Of a DNA stretch of 64,000 nt, positions 51,844-59,837 are shown piece after piece. Below the pieces are notes generated by a model. It saw only the letters and a program-made list of their open reading frames with translations, made no database searches and had not been told where the DNA came from. Position 1 is the first letter of the stretch. Each line of letters starts with the position of its first letter. The stretch lies in NCBI RefSeq assembly GCF_027158465.1, contig NZ_JAMKYL010000005.1, positions 1-64,000 on the forward strand, given 5' to 3'. Position numbers and translations under genes: made by a program. The stretch comes from Oxalobacter paeniformigenes (GTDB lineage Bacteria > Pseudomonadota > Gammaproteobacteria > Burkholderiales > Burkholderiaceae_D).

Positions 51844-52383
51844 TCAATTTCTAAACGGAAATTTAAATGCGGAAAGAAGTGCCTTCGCCTCTTCGTCTGT
51901 CTTGGCGGTGGTGGTGACGCTGATATTCAGACCACGCAGCGCATCGATTTTGTCATATTCGATTTCAGGGAATATGATCTGTTCCTTGATGCCCAGATTG
52001 TAGTTGCCACGACCATCAAAAGAGCGGCCATTGATACCACGGAAGTCACGCACACGCGGCAATGCAATCGTTACCAGACGATCGAGAAATTCATACATTC
52101 TCGCACCGCGCAGGGTAACCATGCACCCGATCGGATAACCTTCACGAATCTTGAAACCCGCGATGGACTTGCGAGCCTTGGTCACAACCGGTTTTTGACC
52201 TGCGATTTTGGCAAGATCGCCAGTAGCATGATCAATTACCTTTTTATCGGCAACGGCTTCCGACAACCCCATATTCAGAGTGATCTTGGTAATACGAGGA
52301 ACTTCCATTGCTGACTTGTAGGAAAACTTTGCCATCAGATCGGCAACAATTTTTTCCTTATATAAATCCTGTAGACGCGCCAT
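51844..52383 (-). CDS. rplE: 50S ribosomal protein L5
   Basis: A 179-aa 5S rRNA-binding protein. It has VPRITKITLNMGLSEA, KSIAGFKIREGYPIGC, and IFPEIEYDKIDALRGLNI near the C-terminus. 2 bases after rplX. Confidence 0.98.
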   Translation of the reverse strand: MARLQDLYKEKIVADLMAKFSYKSAMEVPRITKITLNMGLSEAVADKKVIDHATGDLAKIAGQKPVVTKARKSIAGFKIREGYPIGCMVTLRGARMYEFLDRLVTIALPRVRDFRGINGRSFDGRGNYNLGIKEQIIFPEIEYDKIDALRGLNISVTTTAKTDEEAKALLSAFKFPFRN

Positions 52384-52385
52384 AA

Positions 52386-52700
52386 TTATTTAGCCCCGAC
52401 AACTTCACCATTCGATTTAAAGACACGGACCTTCTTGCCGTCCACTTCCTTAAAACCCACGCGATCAGCCTTGCCCGTTTTTGCATTGAACAGAGCAACA
52501 TTGGAAACATGAATCGGCATAAGCTTGTCGACAATGCCACCCGTTGCACCCGTCATCGGATTCGGCTTGGTCGTTTTCTTGGCAACGTTCACACCAGCGA
52601 CAACGACACGATCTTCAATACATTGCTGAACGACGCCACGTTTGCCCTTGTCTTTACCGACCAGAACAATCACTTCATCGCCTTTGCGTATTTTGTTCAT
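52386..52700 (-). CDS. rplX: 50S ribosomal protein L24
   Basis: A 104-aa KOW-domain protein that nucleates 50S assembly. It opens MNKIRKGDEVIVLVGKDKGKRG and has the conserved KKTTKPNPMTGATGGIV. 9 bases after rplN. Confidence 0.98.
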   Translation of the reverse strand: MNKIRKGDEVIVLVGKDKGKRGVVQQCIEDRVVVAGVNVAKKTTKPNPMTGATGGIVDKLMPIHVSNVALFNAKTGKADRVGFKEVDGKKVRVFKSNGEVVGAK

Positions 52701-52709
52701 AACATCCCC

Positions 52710-53078
52710 TTACAATACTTCCGGCGCAAGTGAAACGATTTTCATAAATCTTTCCGTACGCAATTCACGAGTTACCGGCCCGAAGATACGCGTTCCGATC
52801 GGTTCGAGCTTGTTGTTGAGCAACACAGCCGCACCCTCATCGAACTTGATCAGAGAACCATCCTGACGACGAACACCCTTTGCAGTACGAACAACGACTG
52901 CATTGTAGATTTCGCCCTTCTTGACTCTACCGCGCGGCGCAGCACTTTTGACAGTCACCTTGATGATGTCACCGATCTGAGCATAGCGACGCTTGGATCC
53001 GCCGAGAACCTTGATGCAAAGAACCTCTCTGGCACCCGTATTGTCGGCCACTTTTAAACGACTTTCAGTCTGAATCAT
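52710..53078 (-). CDS. rplN: 50S ribosomal protein L14
   Basis: A 122-aa protein. The start MIQTESRLKVADNTGAREV (ATG at 53078) follows a GGGAAAG ribosome-binding site; the 39 upstream open codons are leader, not coding. It is the first gene after a 177-base structured gap, the position of the spc promoter in E. coli. Confidence 0.98.
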   Translation of the reverse strand: MIQTESRLKVADNTGAREVLCIKVLGGSKRRYAQIGDIIKVTVKSAAPRGRVKKGEIYNAVVVRTAKGVRRQDGSLIKFDEGAAVLLNNKLEPIGTRIFGPVTRELRTERFMKIVSLAPEVL

Positions 53079-53099
53079 AATTTTCTTTCCCAACTTAAT

Positions 53100-53158
53100 T
53101 CGCCATAAACTTCGGCGATCAGTCTTGGTCCCGCCAGACGCACATGCGTGCGACTGAT
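53100..53158 (-). promoter_or_regulatory. Structured leader upstream of rplN
   Basis: Two predicted stem-loops lie just before rplN. TCGCC (53100-53104) pairs with GGCGA (53114-53118). ATCAGTC (53118-53124) pairs with GACTGAT (53152-53158), enclosing a CGCAC-ATGC-GTGCG hairpin (53139-53152). Together they form a compact folded 5' leader candidate for the spc genes. Confidence 0.5.
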
Positions 53159-53180
53159 TAGGTGTACATGATATATAAAG

Positions 53181-53217
53181 AACTTCGCACCGCACCCGTG
53201 AGGTGTGATGCGAAGTT
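53181..53217 (-). terminator. Large hairpin between rpsQ and rplN (S10/spc boundary)
   Basis: A 16-bp stem with one mismatch and one G-U: AACTTCGCA (53181-53189) to TGCGAAGTT (53209-53217), continuing through CGCACC / GGTGTG with a 5-base loop. On the minus strand it is followed by TCTTTATATAT, a modest U tract. It may terminate the S10 transcript. However, a weak promoter (TTGCAT-N17-AATAAT, 53222-53250) starts transcription at about its 5' end, so it may instead be a 5' leader hairpin. Confidence 0.55.
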
Positions 53218-53255
53218 TTGCATTATTGCACTATCCAGGGACAAATGCAATCCTT

Positions 53256-53528
53256 TTATATAATTTGCGCAACCTGAATAACTTTGGTGAGAACCCAAGA
53301 TTTGTTTTTAGAAATTGGACGACTTTCCTGAATTTCAACGGTATCGCCAATTTTTGCCTGATTGTTTTCATCGTGCGCAAGATACTTCTTGGAACGACGG
53401 ACAATTTTCCCATACAGCGGATGCTTGACACGGCGTTCGATCAAAACGGAAACCGTTTTGTCCATCTTGTCAGACACAACTTTACCAATCAGAGTGCGTT
53501 TCAACACGGACTTTTCCTGATCGTTCAT
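53256..53528 (-). CDS. rpsQ: 30S ribosomal protein S17
   Basis: A 90-aa OB-fold protein. It has VLKRTLIGKVVSDKMDKTVSV and HPLYGKIVRRSKKYLAHDE. Its ATG overlaps the rpmC stop by one base. It is the last gene before the S10/spc gap. Confidence 0.98.
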   Translation of the reverse strand: MNDQEKSVLKRTLIGKVVSDKMDKTVSVLIERRVKHPLYGKIVRRSKKYLAHDENNQAKIGDTVEIQESRPISKNKSWVLTKVIQVAQII

Positions 53529-53719
53529 TATGCTTTACCCTTTGAATTCATGACAGTTTTTACCCGAGCAATATCTCTTCTCACCTTTTTGAGCTGGGAA
53601 GTATTGGTCAACTGCTGGGTCGCCAATTGCATACGCAGACCAAATTGAGCCTTCAAAAGATCGTTGAGTTCGGTCTTCAGCTCAGCCTGATCCTTGGAAC
53701 GCAGTTCGGATGCTTTCAT
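53528..53719 (-). CDS. rpmC: 50S ribosomal protein L29
   Basis: A 63-aa two-helix protein near the exit tunnel. The ATG at 53719 gives MKASELRSKDQAEL; the ATG two codons upstream is less likely. 11 bases after rplP, sharing its final base with rpsQ. Confidence 0.97.
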   Translation of the reverse strand: MKASELRSKDQAELKTELNDLLKAQFGLRMQLATQQLTNTSQLKKVRRDIARVKTVMNSKGKA

Positions 53720-53730
53720 ATTCACTCCTA

Positions 53731-54150
53731 TTACTGGCCAAGCTGACGGACAACGAAGACCGTCGGCAGTGGCAATTTGGCAGCGGCCAGACGGAATGCC
53801 TCACGGGCCAGAGCCTCATCCACTCCGTCCATTTCATAAAGAACCTTGCCTGGTCTGATTTCTGCGACATAGTATTCCGGATTGCCTTTGCCGCTACCCA
53901 TACGGACTTCAGCAGGTTTTTCGGAAATCGGCTTGTCCGGGAATACACGAATCCAGATACGGCCGCCTCTCTTGATATGGCGTGTCATGGCACGACGTGC
54001 TGCCTCGATCTGACGTGCCGTGATACGACCTCTTCCGACCGCTTTCAGACCAAAGTCGCCAAACGATACCTTGGTACCTCTTTCGTGAGAAATACCGGTA
54101 TTGCGACCTTTCTGCTCTTTTCTATATTTTCTACGAGATGGTTGCAACAT
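53731..54150 (-). CDS. rplP: 50S ribosomal protein L16
   Basis: A 139-aa protein near the A site and peptidyl-transferase centre. It opens MLQPSRRKYRKEQKGRN and has RQIEAARRAMTRHIKRGG. The Arg of the AxRPGKVLYEMDG region (modified in E. coli) is present. 2 bases after rpsC. Confidence 0.98.
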   Translation of the reverse strand: MLQPSRRKYRKEQKGRNTGISHERGTKVSFGDFGLKAVGRGRITARQIEAARRAMTRHIKRGGRIWIRVFPDKPISEKPAEVRMGSGKGNPEYYVAEIRPGKVLYEMDGVDEALAREAFRLAAAKLPLPTVFVVRQLGQ

Positions 54151-54152
54151 AA

Positions 54153-55001
54153 TTATTCTCCTGCCGCTTCAGCAGGCGCACTTTCGGTCGCTGCCGCTGC
54201 ATTTTCAGGTTTTCTTGCACGAACGCGTTTGGCTCCGGTCGAAGGAGCTTCGGATGCACCGGCACCTTCAGACTTTCTGACACGCTGTCTGCCAGGACGG
54301 CCATCATCACGGCGTGCGCCACGACGTTTCTTGTCTTCATCGTTCGGTGTTTCGATCTTTGGCGCTTCGCCGTTTTCCAGACGATCACCCTTGTATACCC
54401 AGACCTTCACACCGATAATGCCGTAGGTAGTCTGTGCTTCGGAAAAGCCATAGTCGATATCGGCACGCAGGGTATGCAAAGGCACACGACCTTCACGATA
54501 CCATTCGGTACGCGCGATTTCGATACCGTTCAGACGACCGGAAGACATGATCTTGATACCGACAGCTCCCAGTCGCATCGCGTTTTGCATCGCGCGACGC
54601 ATTGCGCGACGGAACATGATACGTTTTTCCAGCTGCTGGGTGATCGAATCTGCGATCAGCTGTGCATGCAGTTCAGGCTTGCGAACTTCTTCGATATTGA
54701 CATGAACCGGCACACCCATGATCTTGGAAAGATCCGATTTCAGCACTTCGATATCTTCACCTTTCTTGCCGATCACTACACCCGGACGAGAACTGTAAAT
54801 GGTAAAGCGCGCATTCTTTGCCGGACGTTCGATCACGACCTGACCGACCGATGCGTTTTTCAGTTTTTTCTTCAGATAGGCACGAGCCTTCAGGTCTTCG
54901 TTGAGCATTCCGGCAAAATTGTTGTTGCCGGCATACCAGCGGGAAGACCAGTTACGGGCAACTGCCAGACGGAAACCAGTTGGATGAATCTTTTGTCCCA
55001 T
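54153..55001 (-). CDS. rpsC: 30S ribosomal protein S3
   Basis: A 282-aa mRNA-entry-channel protein. The KH domain has VVIGKKGEDIEVLKSDL and the C-domain has TEWYREGRVPLHTLRADIDYG. Compared with about 233 residues in E. coli it carries an extra tail of about 60 residues rich in Arg, Lys, Ala and Glu (from about 222), a feature of betaproteobacterial S3. Confidence 0.98.
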   Translation of the reverse strand: MGQKIHPTGFRLAVARNWSSRWYAGNNNFAGMLNEDLKARAYLKKKLKNASVGQVVIERPAKNARFTIYSSRPGVVIGKKGEDIEVLKSDLSKIMGVPVHVNIEEVRKPELHAQLIADSITQQLEKRIMFRRAMRRAMQNAMRLGAVGIKIMSSGRLNGIEIARTEWYREGRVPLHTLRADIDYGFSEAQTTYGIIGVKVWVYKGDRLENGEAPKIETPNDEDKKRRGARRDDGRPGRQRVRKSEGAGASEAPSTGAKRVRARKPENAAAATESAPAEAAGE

Positions 55002-55011
55002 CGTGACCCCC

Positions 55012-55341
55012 TTAATTACCGACCGTCACATAAATGTGACAGGTTTGTTTCGAAATACGGTCACCCCGTCCTTTTGCACGAGCCGAGTAACGTTTCATAA
55101 AAGTTCCTTTTTCAACATAAATCGAAGAAACTTTCAGTTCATCAATATCCGCACCGTCATTGTGTTCCGCATTGGCGATAGCCGATTCCAGCACTTGCTT
55201 GATAATGACAGCACCTTTTTTCGGTGTGAACGACAGAATATCGAGCGCCTGATCCACTTTCTTGCCACGAATCATGTCGGCAATCAGACGACCTTTTTGC
55301 GCTGACAAATGCACACCACGAAGAGAAGCTTTTGTTTCCAT
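55012..55341 (-). CDS. rplV: 50S ribosomal protein L22
   Basis: A 109-aa exit-tunnel protein. Two adjacent ATGs exist (55344, 55341); I prefer 55341 (METKASLRGVHLSAQKGRL) because the AGGA ribosome-binding site is then 6 bases away. It ends RISKQTCHIYVTVGN. Confidence 0.97.
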   Translation of the reverse strand: METKASLRGVHLSAQKGRLIADMIRGKKVDQALDILSFTPKKGAVIIKQVLESAIANAEHNDGADIDELKVSSIYVEKGTFMKRYSARAKGRGDRISKQTCHIYVTVGN

Positions 55342-55349
55342 CATTGGTC

Positions 55350-55625
55350 CTATTTCTTAGCTTTTTTATCGGCGGCATGACCCTTGAAAGTTCTGGTCAA
55401 TGCGAATTCGCCCAATTTATGACCAACCATATTTTCGGAAATATAAACGGGAACATGCTGTTTGCCATTATGAACAGCAATCGTCAGCCCGATAAAATCC
55501 GGCATAATTGTTGACCGACGAGACCAGGTTTTAATTGGCCGTTTATCCTTGGATGCCTGCGCAGCTTCCACCTTGGCGATCAGGTGCGCATCGCAGAAAG
55601 GTCCTTTTTTCAACGAACGTGTCAT
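55350..55625 (-). CDS. rpsS: 30S ribosomal protein S19
   Basis: A 91-aa head protein. It opens MTRSLKKGPFCDAHLIAKVE and has TWSRRSTIMPDFIGLTIAVHNG. 10 bases after rplB. Confidence 0.98.
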   Translation of the reverse strand: MTRSLKKGPFCDAHLIAKVEAAQASKDKRPIKTWSRRSTIMPDFIGLTIAVHNGKQHVPVYISENMVGHKLGEFALTRTFKGHAADKKAKK

Positions 55626-55635
55626 ATGCTACCCC

Positions 55636-56463
55636 TTATTTCTTGTTGCGGCGCGAAACGATCATCGAAGTCGTGCGCTTGTTGCTACGCGTTTTCAGAC
55701 CCTTGGTCTTCTGACCCCAAGGCGTAACCGGATGACGTCCACCGGATGTTCTACCTTCACCACCACCATGCGGGTGATCGACAGGATTCATGACAACACC
55801 GCGTACCGTCGGACGTACGCCACGCCAGCGCATTGCACCAGCCTTGCCCAATTTGCGCAGATTCTGTTCCGCATTGCCCACTTCACCGATCGTCGCACGG
55901 CATTCGATATGGATACGACGAACTTCACCGGAACGCAGACGAACCTGTGCATACGATCCTTCGCGTGCCATCAGAACGACAGCGGCACCGGCAGTACGTG
56001 CCAGCTGCGCACCCTTGCCAGGCAGGATTTCGATGCAGTGCAACGTCGTACCGACCGGAATATTGCGCAACGGCAGGCAGTTGCCAGCCTTGATCGGTGC
56101 TTCGGAACCGTTCATGATCTGATCACCGACGGACAGACCCTTCGGTGCGATGATGTAACGGCGTTCGCCATCTGCGTAGCAAACCAGCGCAATGTTGGCA
56201 GTGCGGTTCGGATCGTATTCGATACGTTCCACCTTGCCGGCAATACCGTCCTTGTTACGAACGAAATCAATCACGCGATAGTGATGCTTGTGACCACCAC
56301 CGATATGACGGGTCGTGATATGACCGTTGTTGTTACGCCCTGCACTCTTGGATTTCTTTTCAACCAGAGCGGCATAAGGACGTCCCTTGTACAGTTCCGG
56401 ATTGACCAGCTTGACCATTCCACGGCGAGCCGGAGATGTTGGTTTGACTTTAACGAGAGCCAT
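55636..56463 (-). CDS. rplB: 50S ribosomal protein L2
   Basis: A 275-aa protein of the peptidyl-transferase region. It has GRNNNGHITTRHIGGGHKH and the C-terminal RGVVMNPVDHPHGGGEGRT, including the critical histidine. Its first base overlaps the rplW stop. Confidence 0.99.
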   Translation of the reverse strand: MALVKVKPTSPARRGMVKLVNPELYKGRPYAALVEKKSKSAGRNNNGHITTRHIGGGHKHHYRVIDFVRNKDGIAGKVERIEYDPNRTANIALVCYADGERRYIIAPKGLSVGDQIMNGSEAPIKAGNCLPLRNIPVGTTLHCIEILPGKGAQLARTAGAAVVLMAREGSYAQVRLRSGEVRRIHIECRATIGEVGNAEQNLRKLGKAGAMRWRGVRPTVRGVVMNPVDHPHGGGEGRTSGGRHPVTPWGQKTKGLKTRSNKRTTSMIVSRRNKK

Positions 56464-56780
56464 TATTTAGCCTCCTCGGTAAAATGGATTTCCTGACCAG
56501 GCTTGAGGCAAACATATGCCAGCTTCTGATTGCTCTTGCGGCCCATACCGTTACGCGTACGTTTTTGCTTGCCCAGGCGATTCAGCACCTGCACTGATTC
56601 GACTTCAACCTTGAACATATTTTCAACGGCTGCCTTGATTTCAGGCTTGGTTGCATTTTTCAGTACACGAAAAATGACTTGTTCATACTTTTCAGCGATA
56701 AAAGTGGCCTTTTCCGAAACTACCGGAGCCAGCAATACTTTCATCAGACGTTCTTCACTAATTTTCATGACCGCACTCAT
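56463..56780 (-). CDS. rplW: 50S ribosomal protein L23
   Basis: A 105-aa docking site for trigger factor and SRP at the exit tunnel. It has LLAPVVSEKATFIAEKYEQ and RLGKQKRTRNGMGRKSNQK. It starts within the rplD stop (ATGA overlap) and ends on the first base of rplB. Confidence 0.98.
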   Translation of the reverse strand: MSAVMKISEERLMKVLLAPVVSEKATFIAEKYEQVIFRVLKNATKPEIKAAVENMFKVEVESVQVLNRLGKQKRTRNGMGRKSNQKLAYVCLKPGQEIHFTEEAK

Positions 56781-57397
56781 GCCAGCATCTCCTCAATCTT
56801 GCCCAGAGCTGCCTTGGTAATCAGTACATCCTTGAAATAGACAAGGGAAACAGGATCAGCCTGGTGTGGTTCGAGCACCAATACATTCGGCAGGTTGCGC
56901 GATGCCAGATACAGGTTTTCATCGAAATTGTCCGTAATGACAAGTACGGAATCGAAACCGAAAGCCTTGAGCTTCTGGGCCAACATCTTCGTTTTCGGTG
57001 CTTCAAGCGCCAGTTCGTCGATCACCGTCAGTCTGCCTTCACGTGCCAGCTGCGAGAGAATCGAACAGACACCTGCGCGATACATCTTCTTGTTGACCTT
57101 GTGAGAAAAATTTTCGTCGGGCGAATTGGGAAACGCGCGACCGCCTCCACGCCACAGCGGCGAGGACGACATACCCGAACGTGCACGACCGGTACCTTTC
57201 TGACGCCACGGTTTCTTGGTCGTATGCGCAACCGTTTCACGGCTCTTTTGCTGACGATCGGCAGTTCTGGCATTGGCCTGGAAAGCGACAACGATCTGAT
57301 GAATCAGTGCTTCGTTATATTCACGGCCGAAAATGGTATCCGGCGCTTCCACTTTGCCGGCAACCTGGTCTTTTCCATTTAGGAGCTTCAATTCCAT
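56777..57397 (-). CDS. rplD: 50S ribosomal protein L4
   Basis: A 206-aa protein; in E. coli it also autoregulates the S10 operon through the mRNA leader. The extended loop (KKPWRQKGTGRARSGMSSSPLWRGGG) reaches the exit tunnel. 3 bases after rplC. Confidence 0.98.
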   Translation of the reverse strand: MELKLLNGKDQVAGKVEAPDTIFGREYNEALIHQIVVAFQANARTADRQQKSRETVAHTTKKPWRQKGTGRARSGMSSSPLWRGGGRAFPNSPDENFSHKVNKKMYRAGVCSILSQLAREGRLTVIDELALEAPKTKMLAQKLKAFGFDSVLVITDNFDENLYLASRNLPNVLVLEPHQADPVSLVYFKDVLITKAALGKIEEMLA

Positions 57398-57400
57398 CTG

Positions 57401-58057
57401 TTATGCCCCCTTGCTTACTTTGGTTTTTACGGCAGGACGTACAACAACCTGCGCATTCTTGGCACCCGGAACAGCACCCTTGACCAGCAGCAGATTACGT
57501 TCTGCATCAATACGTGCGACTTCCAGATTCTGAACGGTGGTGGTTTCATCCCCCATGTGACCCGTCATTTTCTTGCCCGGAAAAACGCGACCCGGATCCT
57601 GGTTCATACCGATGGAACCCGGGACATTGTGCGACAGGGAGTTACCATGGGTAGCACGACCGGAACCGAAATTGTAACGTTTGATGGTACCGGCATAACC
57701 TTTACCGATCGAAACGCCCTGAACATCAATCTTCTGACCGACTTCAAACAGGGTGACAGGCAATACGTCACCTGCCTTGACTTCCGCTGCCTTGGCAGCA
57801 TCAACTCTGAATTCGCGCAATACACTGCCTGCTTCGACACCTGCTTTCGCGAAATGTCCGGCTGCAGCTTTATTGACACGGGAAGGACGGCGTTTGCCGA
57901 ATGCAACCTGGACAGCCGTGTAACCGTCTGTCTCGGTCGTCTTGACTTGCGTAACGCGGTTGTCCGATACATCTACCACGGTAACAGGAATGCTATCCCC
58001 ATCATCCGTGAATATACGCATCATCCCAACCTTACGCCCGATAAGGCCTAGGCTCAT
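57401..58057 (-). CDS. rplC: 50S ribosomal protein L3
   Basis: A 218-aa protein near the peptidyl-transferase centre. The start MSLGLIGRKVGMMRIFTDDG (ATG at 58057) follows a GGAG ribosome-binding site. It has THGNSLSHNVPGSIGMNQDPGR with the methylated-Gln region (Q conserved). It is the first gene downstream of the promoter found after rpsJ. Confidence 0.98.
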   Translation of the reverse strand: MSLGLIGRKVGMMRIFTDDGDSIPVTVVDVSDNRVTQVKTTETDGYTAVQVAFGKRRPSRVNKAAAGHFAKAGVEAGSVLREFRVDAAKAAEVKAGDVLPVTLFEVGQKIDVQGVSIGKGYAGTIKRYNFGSGRATHGNSLSHNVPGSIGMNQDPGRVFPGKKMTGHMGDETTTVQNLEVARIDAERNLLLVKGAVPGAKNAQVVVRPAVKTKVSKGA

Positions 58058-58070
58058 TTTTATCTCCATT

Positions 58071-58090
58071 CCTGCCTACGATTGGGCAGG
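58071..58090 (-). promoter_or_regulatory. Hairpin in the rplC leader, next to the ribosome-binding site
   Basis: CCTGCC (58071-58076) and GGCAGG (58085-58090) form a 6-bp stem with an 8-base loop, ending 4 bases before the GGAG ribosome-binding site of rplC on the minus strand. It could gate translation of rplC and the genes behind it. Confidence 0.45.
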
Positions 58091-58145
58091 GCTGTTTGTT
58101 ATTTTACAGAAACAAGAGCAAAAACAATCTCTTGACTTGCTCAAG

Positions 58146-58171
58146 CGGCGCATTATATCCCGCATGCGCCG
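58146..58171. repeat. 8-bp palindrome overlapping the rplC promoter
   Basis: CGGCGCAT (58146-58153) and ATGCGCCG (58164-58171) are perfect inverted copies with a 10-base centre. The left arm overlaps the -10 hexamer and the right arm lies in the spacer, so a bound protein would block the promoter. It could also fold as an RNA hairpin at the end of the rpsJ transcript. Confidence 0.6.
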
Positions 58172-58180
58172 TTTGCACAA
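58152..58180 (-). promoter_or_regulatory. Promoter between rpsJ and rplC
   Basis: On the minus strand TTGTGC (58175-58180), a 17-base spacer, and a perfect TATAAT (58152-58157). It lies about 25 bases past the rpsJ stop and would give rplC-rplD-rplW... a leader of about 90 bases. Confidence 0.7.
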
Positions 58181-58202
58181 CCGCTAATTGCCTGCTAAGC
58201 AA

Positions 58203-58514
58203 TTATTGCAGCTTGATTTCGACATCGACACCTGCTGGCAGATCCAGTTTCATCAGGGCATCGACGGTCTTGTCGGTCGGATCGATGATATCCATCAAAC
58301 GCTGGTGCGTACGGATTTCGAACTGGTCGCGCGAGGTTTTGTTGACGCGCGGCGAACGCAGGATATCGAAACGCTGGATACGGGTCGGCAGTGGAACAGG
58401 CCCCTTGACGACGGCACCGGTACGTTTGGCTGTGTCGATGATTTCCTGTGCAGACTGGTCGATCAGTTTATAGTCGAATGCCTTGAGGCGAATGCGGATT
58501 TTCTGGTTTTGCAT
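58203..58514 (-). CDS. rpsJ: 30S ribosomal protein S10
   Basis: A 103-aa head protein, also the NusE antitermination factor. The start MQNQKIRIRLKAFDYKLID (ATG at 58514) is canonical; the 16 upstream open codons are not. It lies 72 bases after tuf and 145 bases before rplC. With a promoter in that second gap, rpsJ looks more tied to the str genes than to the S10 genes. Confidence 0.98.
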   Translation of the reverse strand: MQNQKIRIRLKAFDYKLIDQSAQEIIDTAKRTGAVVKGPVPLPTRIQRFDILRSPRVNKTSRDQFEIRTHQRLMDIIDPTDKTVDALMKLDLPAGVDVEIKLQ

Positions 58515-58586
58515 AATATCTTTCCAAAGAACGAGCTGCGGATGGCTTGCCACCCGCAGCATTTGAATTATCGTACCTGCAATGAA

Positions 58587-59777
58587 TTATTCGAAGATTT
58601 TGGAGACGACGCCAGCACCAACGGTTCTGCCGCCTTCGCGAATCGCGAATCTCAGACCTTCTTCCATCGCAATCGGGCTGATCAGCTTGACGTTGATCGT
58701 GACGTTGTCGCCCGGCATGACCATTTCCTTGTCTTTCGGCAATTCGATGGCGCCCGTTACGTCCGTCGTACGGAAGTAGAACTGCGGACGGTAGTTGTTG
58801 AAGAATGGGGTGTGACGACCGCCTTCTTCTTTCGACAGTACGTAGACTTCGCCGGAGAACTGGGTGTGCGGTTTGATGGTGCCCGGTTTTGCCAGAACCT
58901 GTCCACGTTCGACTTCTTCACGTTTGGTTCCGCGCAGCAGTACGCCGATGTTGTCGCCTGCCTGTCCCTGATCCAGCAGTTTTCTGAACATTTCTACGCC
59001 GGTGCAGGTGGTCTTGGCGGTTTCGCGGATGCCGACGATTTCGATTTCTTCGCCTACCTTGATGACGCCTCTTTCTACACGACCGGTTACGACGGTACCA
59101 CGACCGGAGATGGAGAATACGTCTTCTACCGGCATCAGGAAGGTGCCGTCAACTGCACGTTCCGGGGTCGGAATGTAGCTGTCGAGTGCGTCGGCCAGTG
59201 CCATGATCGCGACTTCGCCGAGTTCGCCGGTGTCGCCTTCCAGTGCCATTTTGGCGGAACCTTTGATGATCGGAATGTCGTCACCCGGGAATTCGTAGCG
59301 GGACAGCAGTTCGCGTACTTCCATTTCTACCAGTTCCAGCAGTTCTGCGTCGTCGACCATGTCGCATTTGTTCAAAAATACGATGATGTACGGAACGCCG
59401 ACCTGACGGGCCAGCAGGATGTGTTCACGGGTCTGCGGCATCGGACCGTCTGCTGCGGATACGACCAGGATGGCTCCGTCCATCTGGGCTGCGCCGGTGA
59501 TCATGTTCTTGATGTAGTCGGCGTGGCCCGGGCAGTCAACGTGGGCATAGTGACGGTTTGCGGTTTCGTATTCTACGTGGGCTGTGTTGATGGTGATGCC
59601 ACGTGCCTTTTCTTCCGGCGCTGCGTCAATCTGGTCGTAGTCCTTGGCTTCACCTCCGAATTTCTTCGACAGTACGGTCGCAATCGCCGCCGTCAGGGTG
59701 GTCTTGCCATGATCAACGTGACCAATTGTTCCTACGTTTACGTGCGGCTTCGTCCGCTCATACTTGCTCTTTGCCAT
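58587..59777 (-). CDS. tuf: Elongation factor Tu
   Basis: A 396-aa GTPase delivering aminoacyl-tRNA. It has GHVDHGKT (19-26), DCPGHADYIKNM, NKCD (136-139), and the C-terminal FRTTDVTGAIELP. Codon use is visibly more biased than in neighbouring metabolic genes. Betaproteobacteria often carry a second tuf copy elsewhere; only this one is in the window. 60 bases after fusA. Confidence 0.99.
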   Translation of the reverse strand: MAKSKYERTKPHVNVGTIGHVDHGKTTLTAAIATVLSKKFGGEAKDYDQIDAAPEEKARGITINTAHVEYETANRHYAHVDCPGHADYIKNMITGAAQMDGAILVVSAADGPMPQTREHILLARQVGVPYIIVFLNKCDMVDDAELLELVEMEVRELLSRYEFPGDDIPIIKGSAKMALEGDTGELGEVAIMALADALDSYIPTPERAVDGTFLMPVEDVFSISGRGTVVTGRVERGVIKVGEEIEIVGIRETAKTTCTGVEMFRKLLDQGQAGDNIGVLLRGTKREEVERGQVLAKPGTIKPHTQFSGEVYVLSKEEGGRHTPFFNNYRPQFYFRTTDVTGAIELPKDKEMVMPGDNVTINVKLISPIAMEEGLRFAIREGGRTVGAGVVSKIFE

Positions 59778-59837
59778 TTTTCAGATTTCCTTCAAAAAGA
59801 ACGATTTATTAAATATTTAGCTCAACAGGCAATTAAA

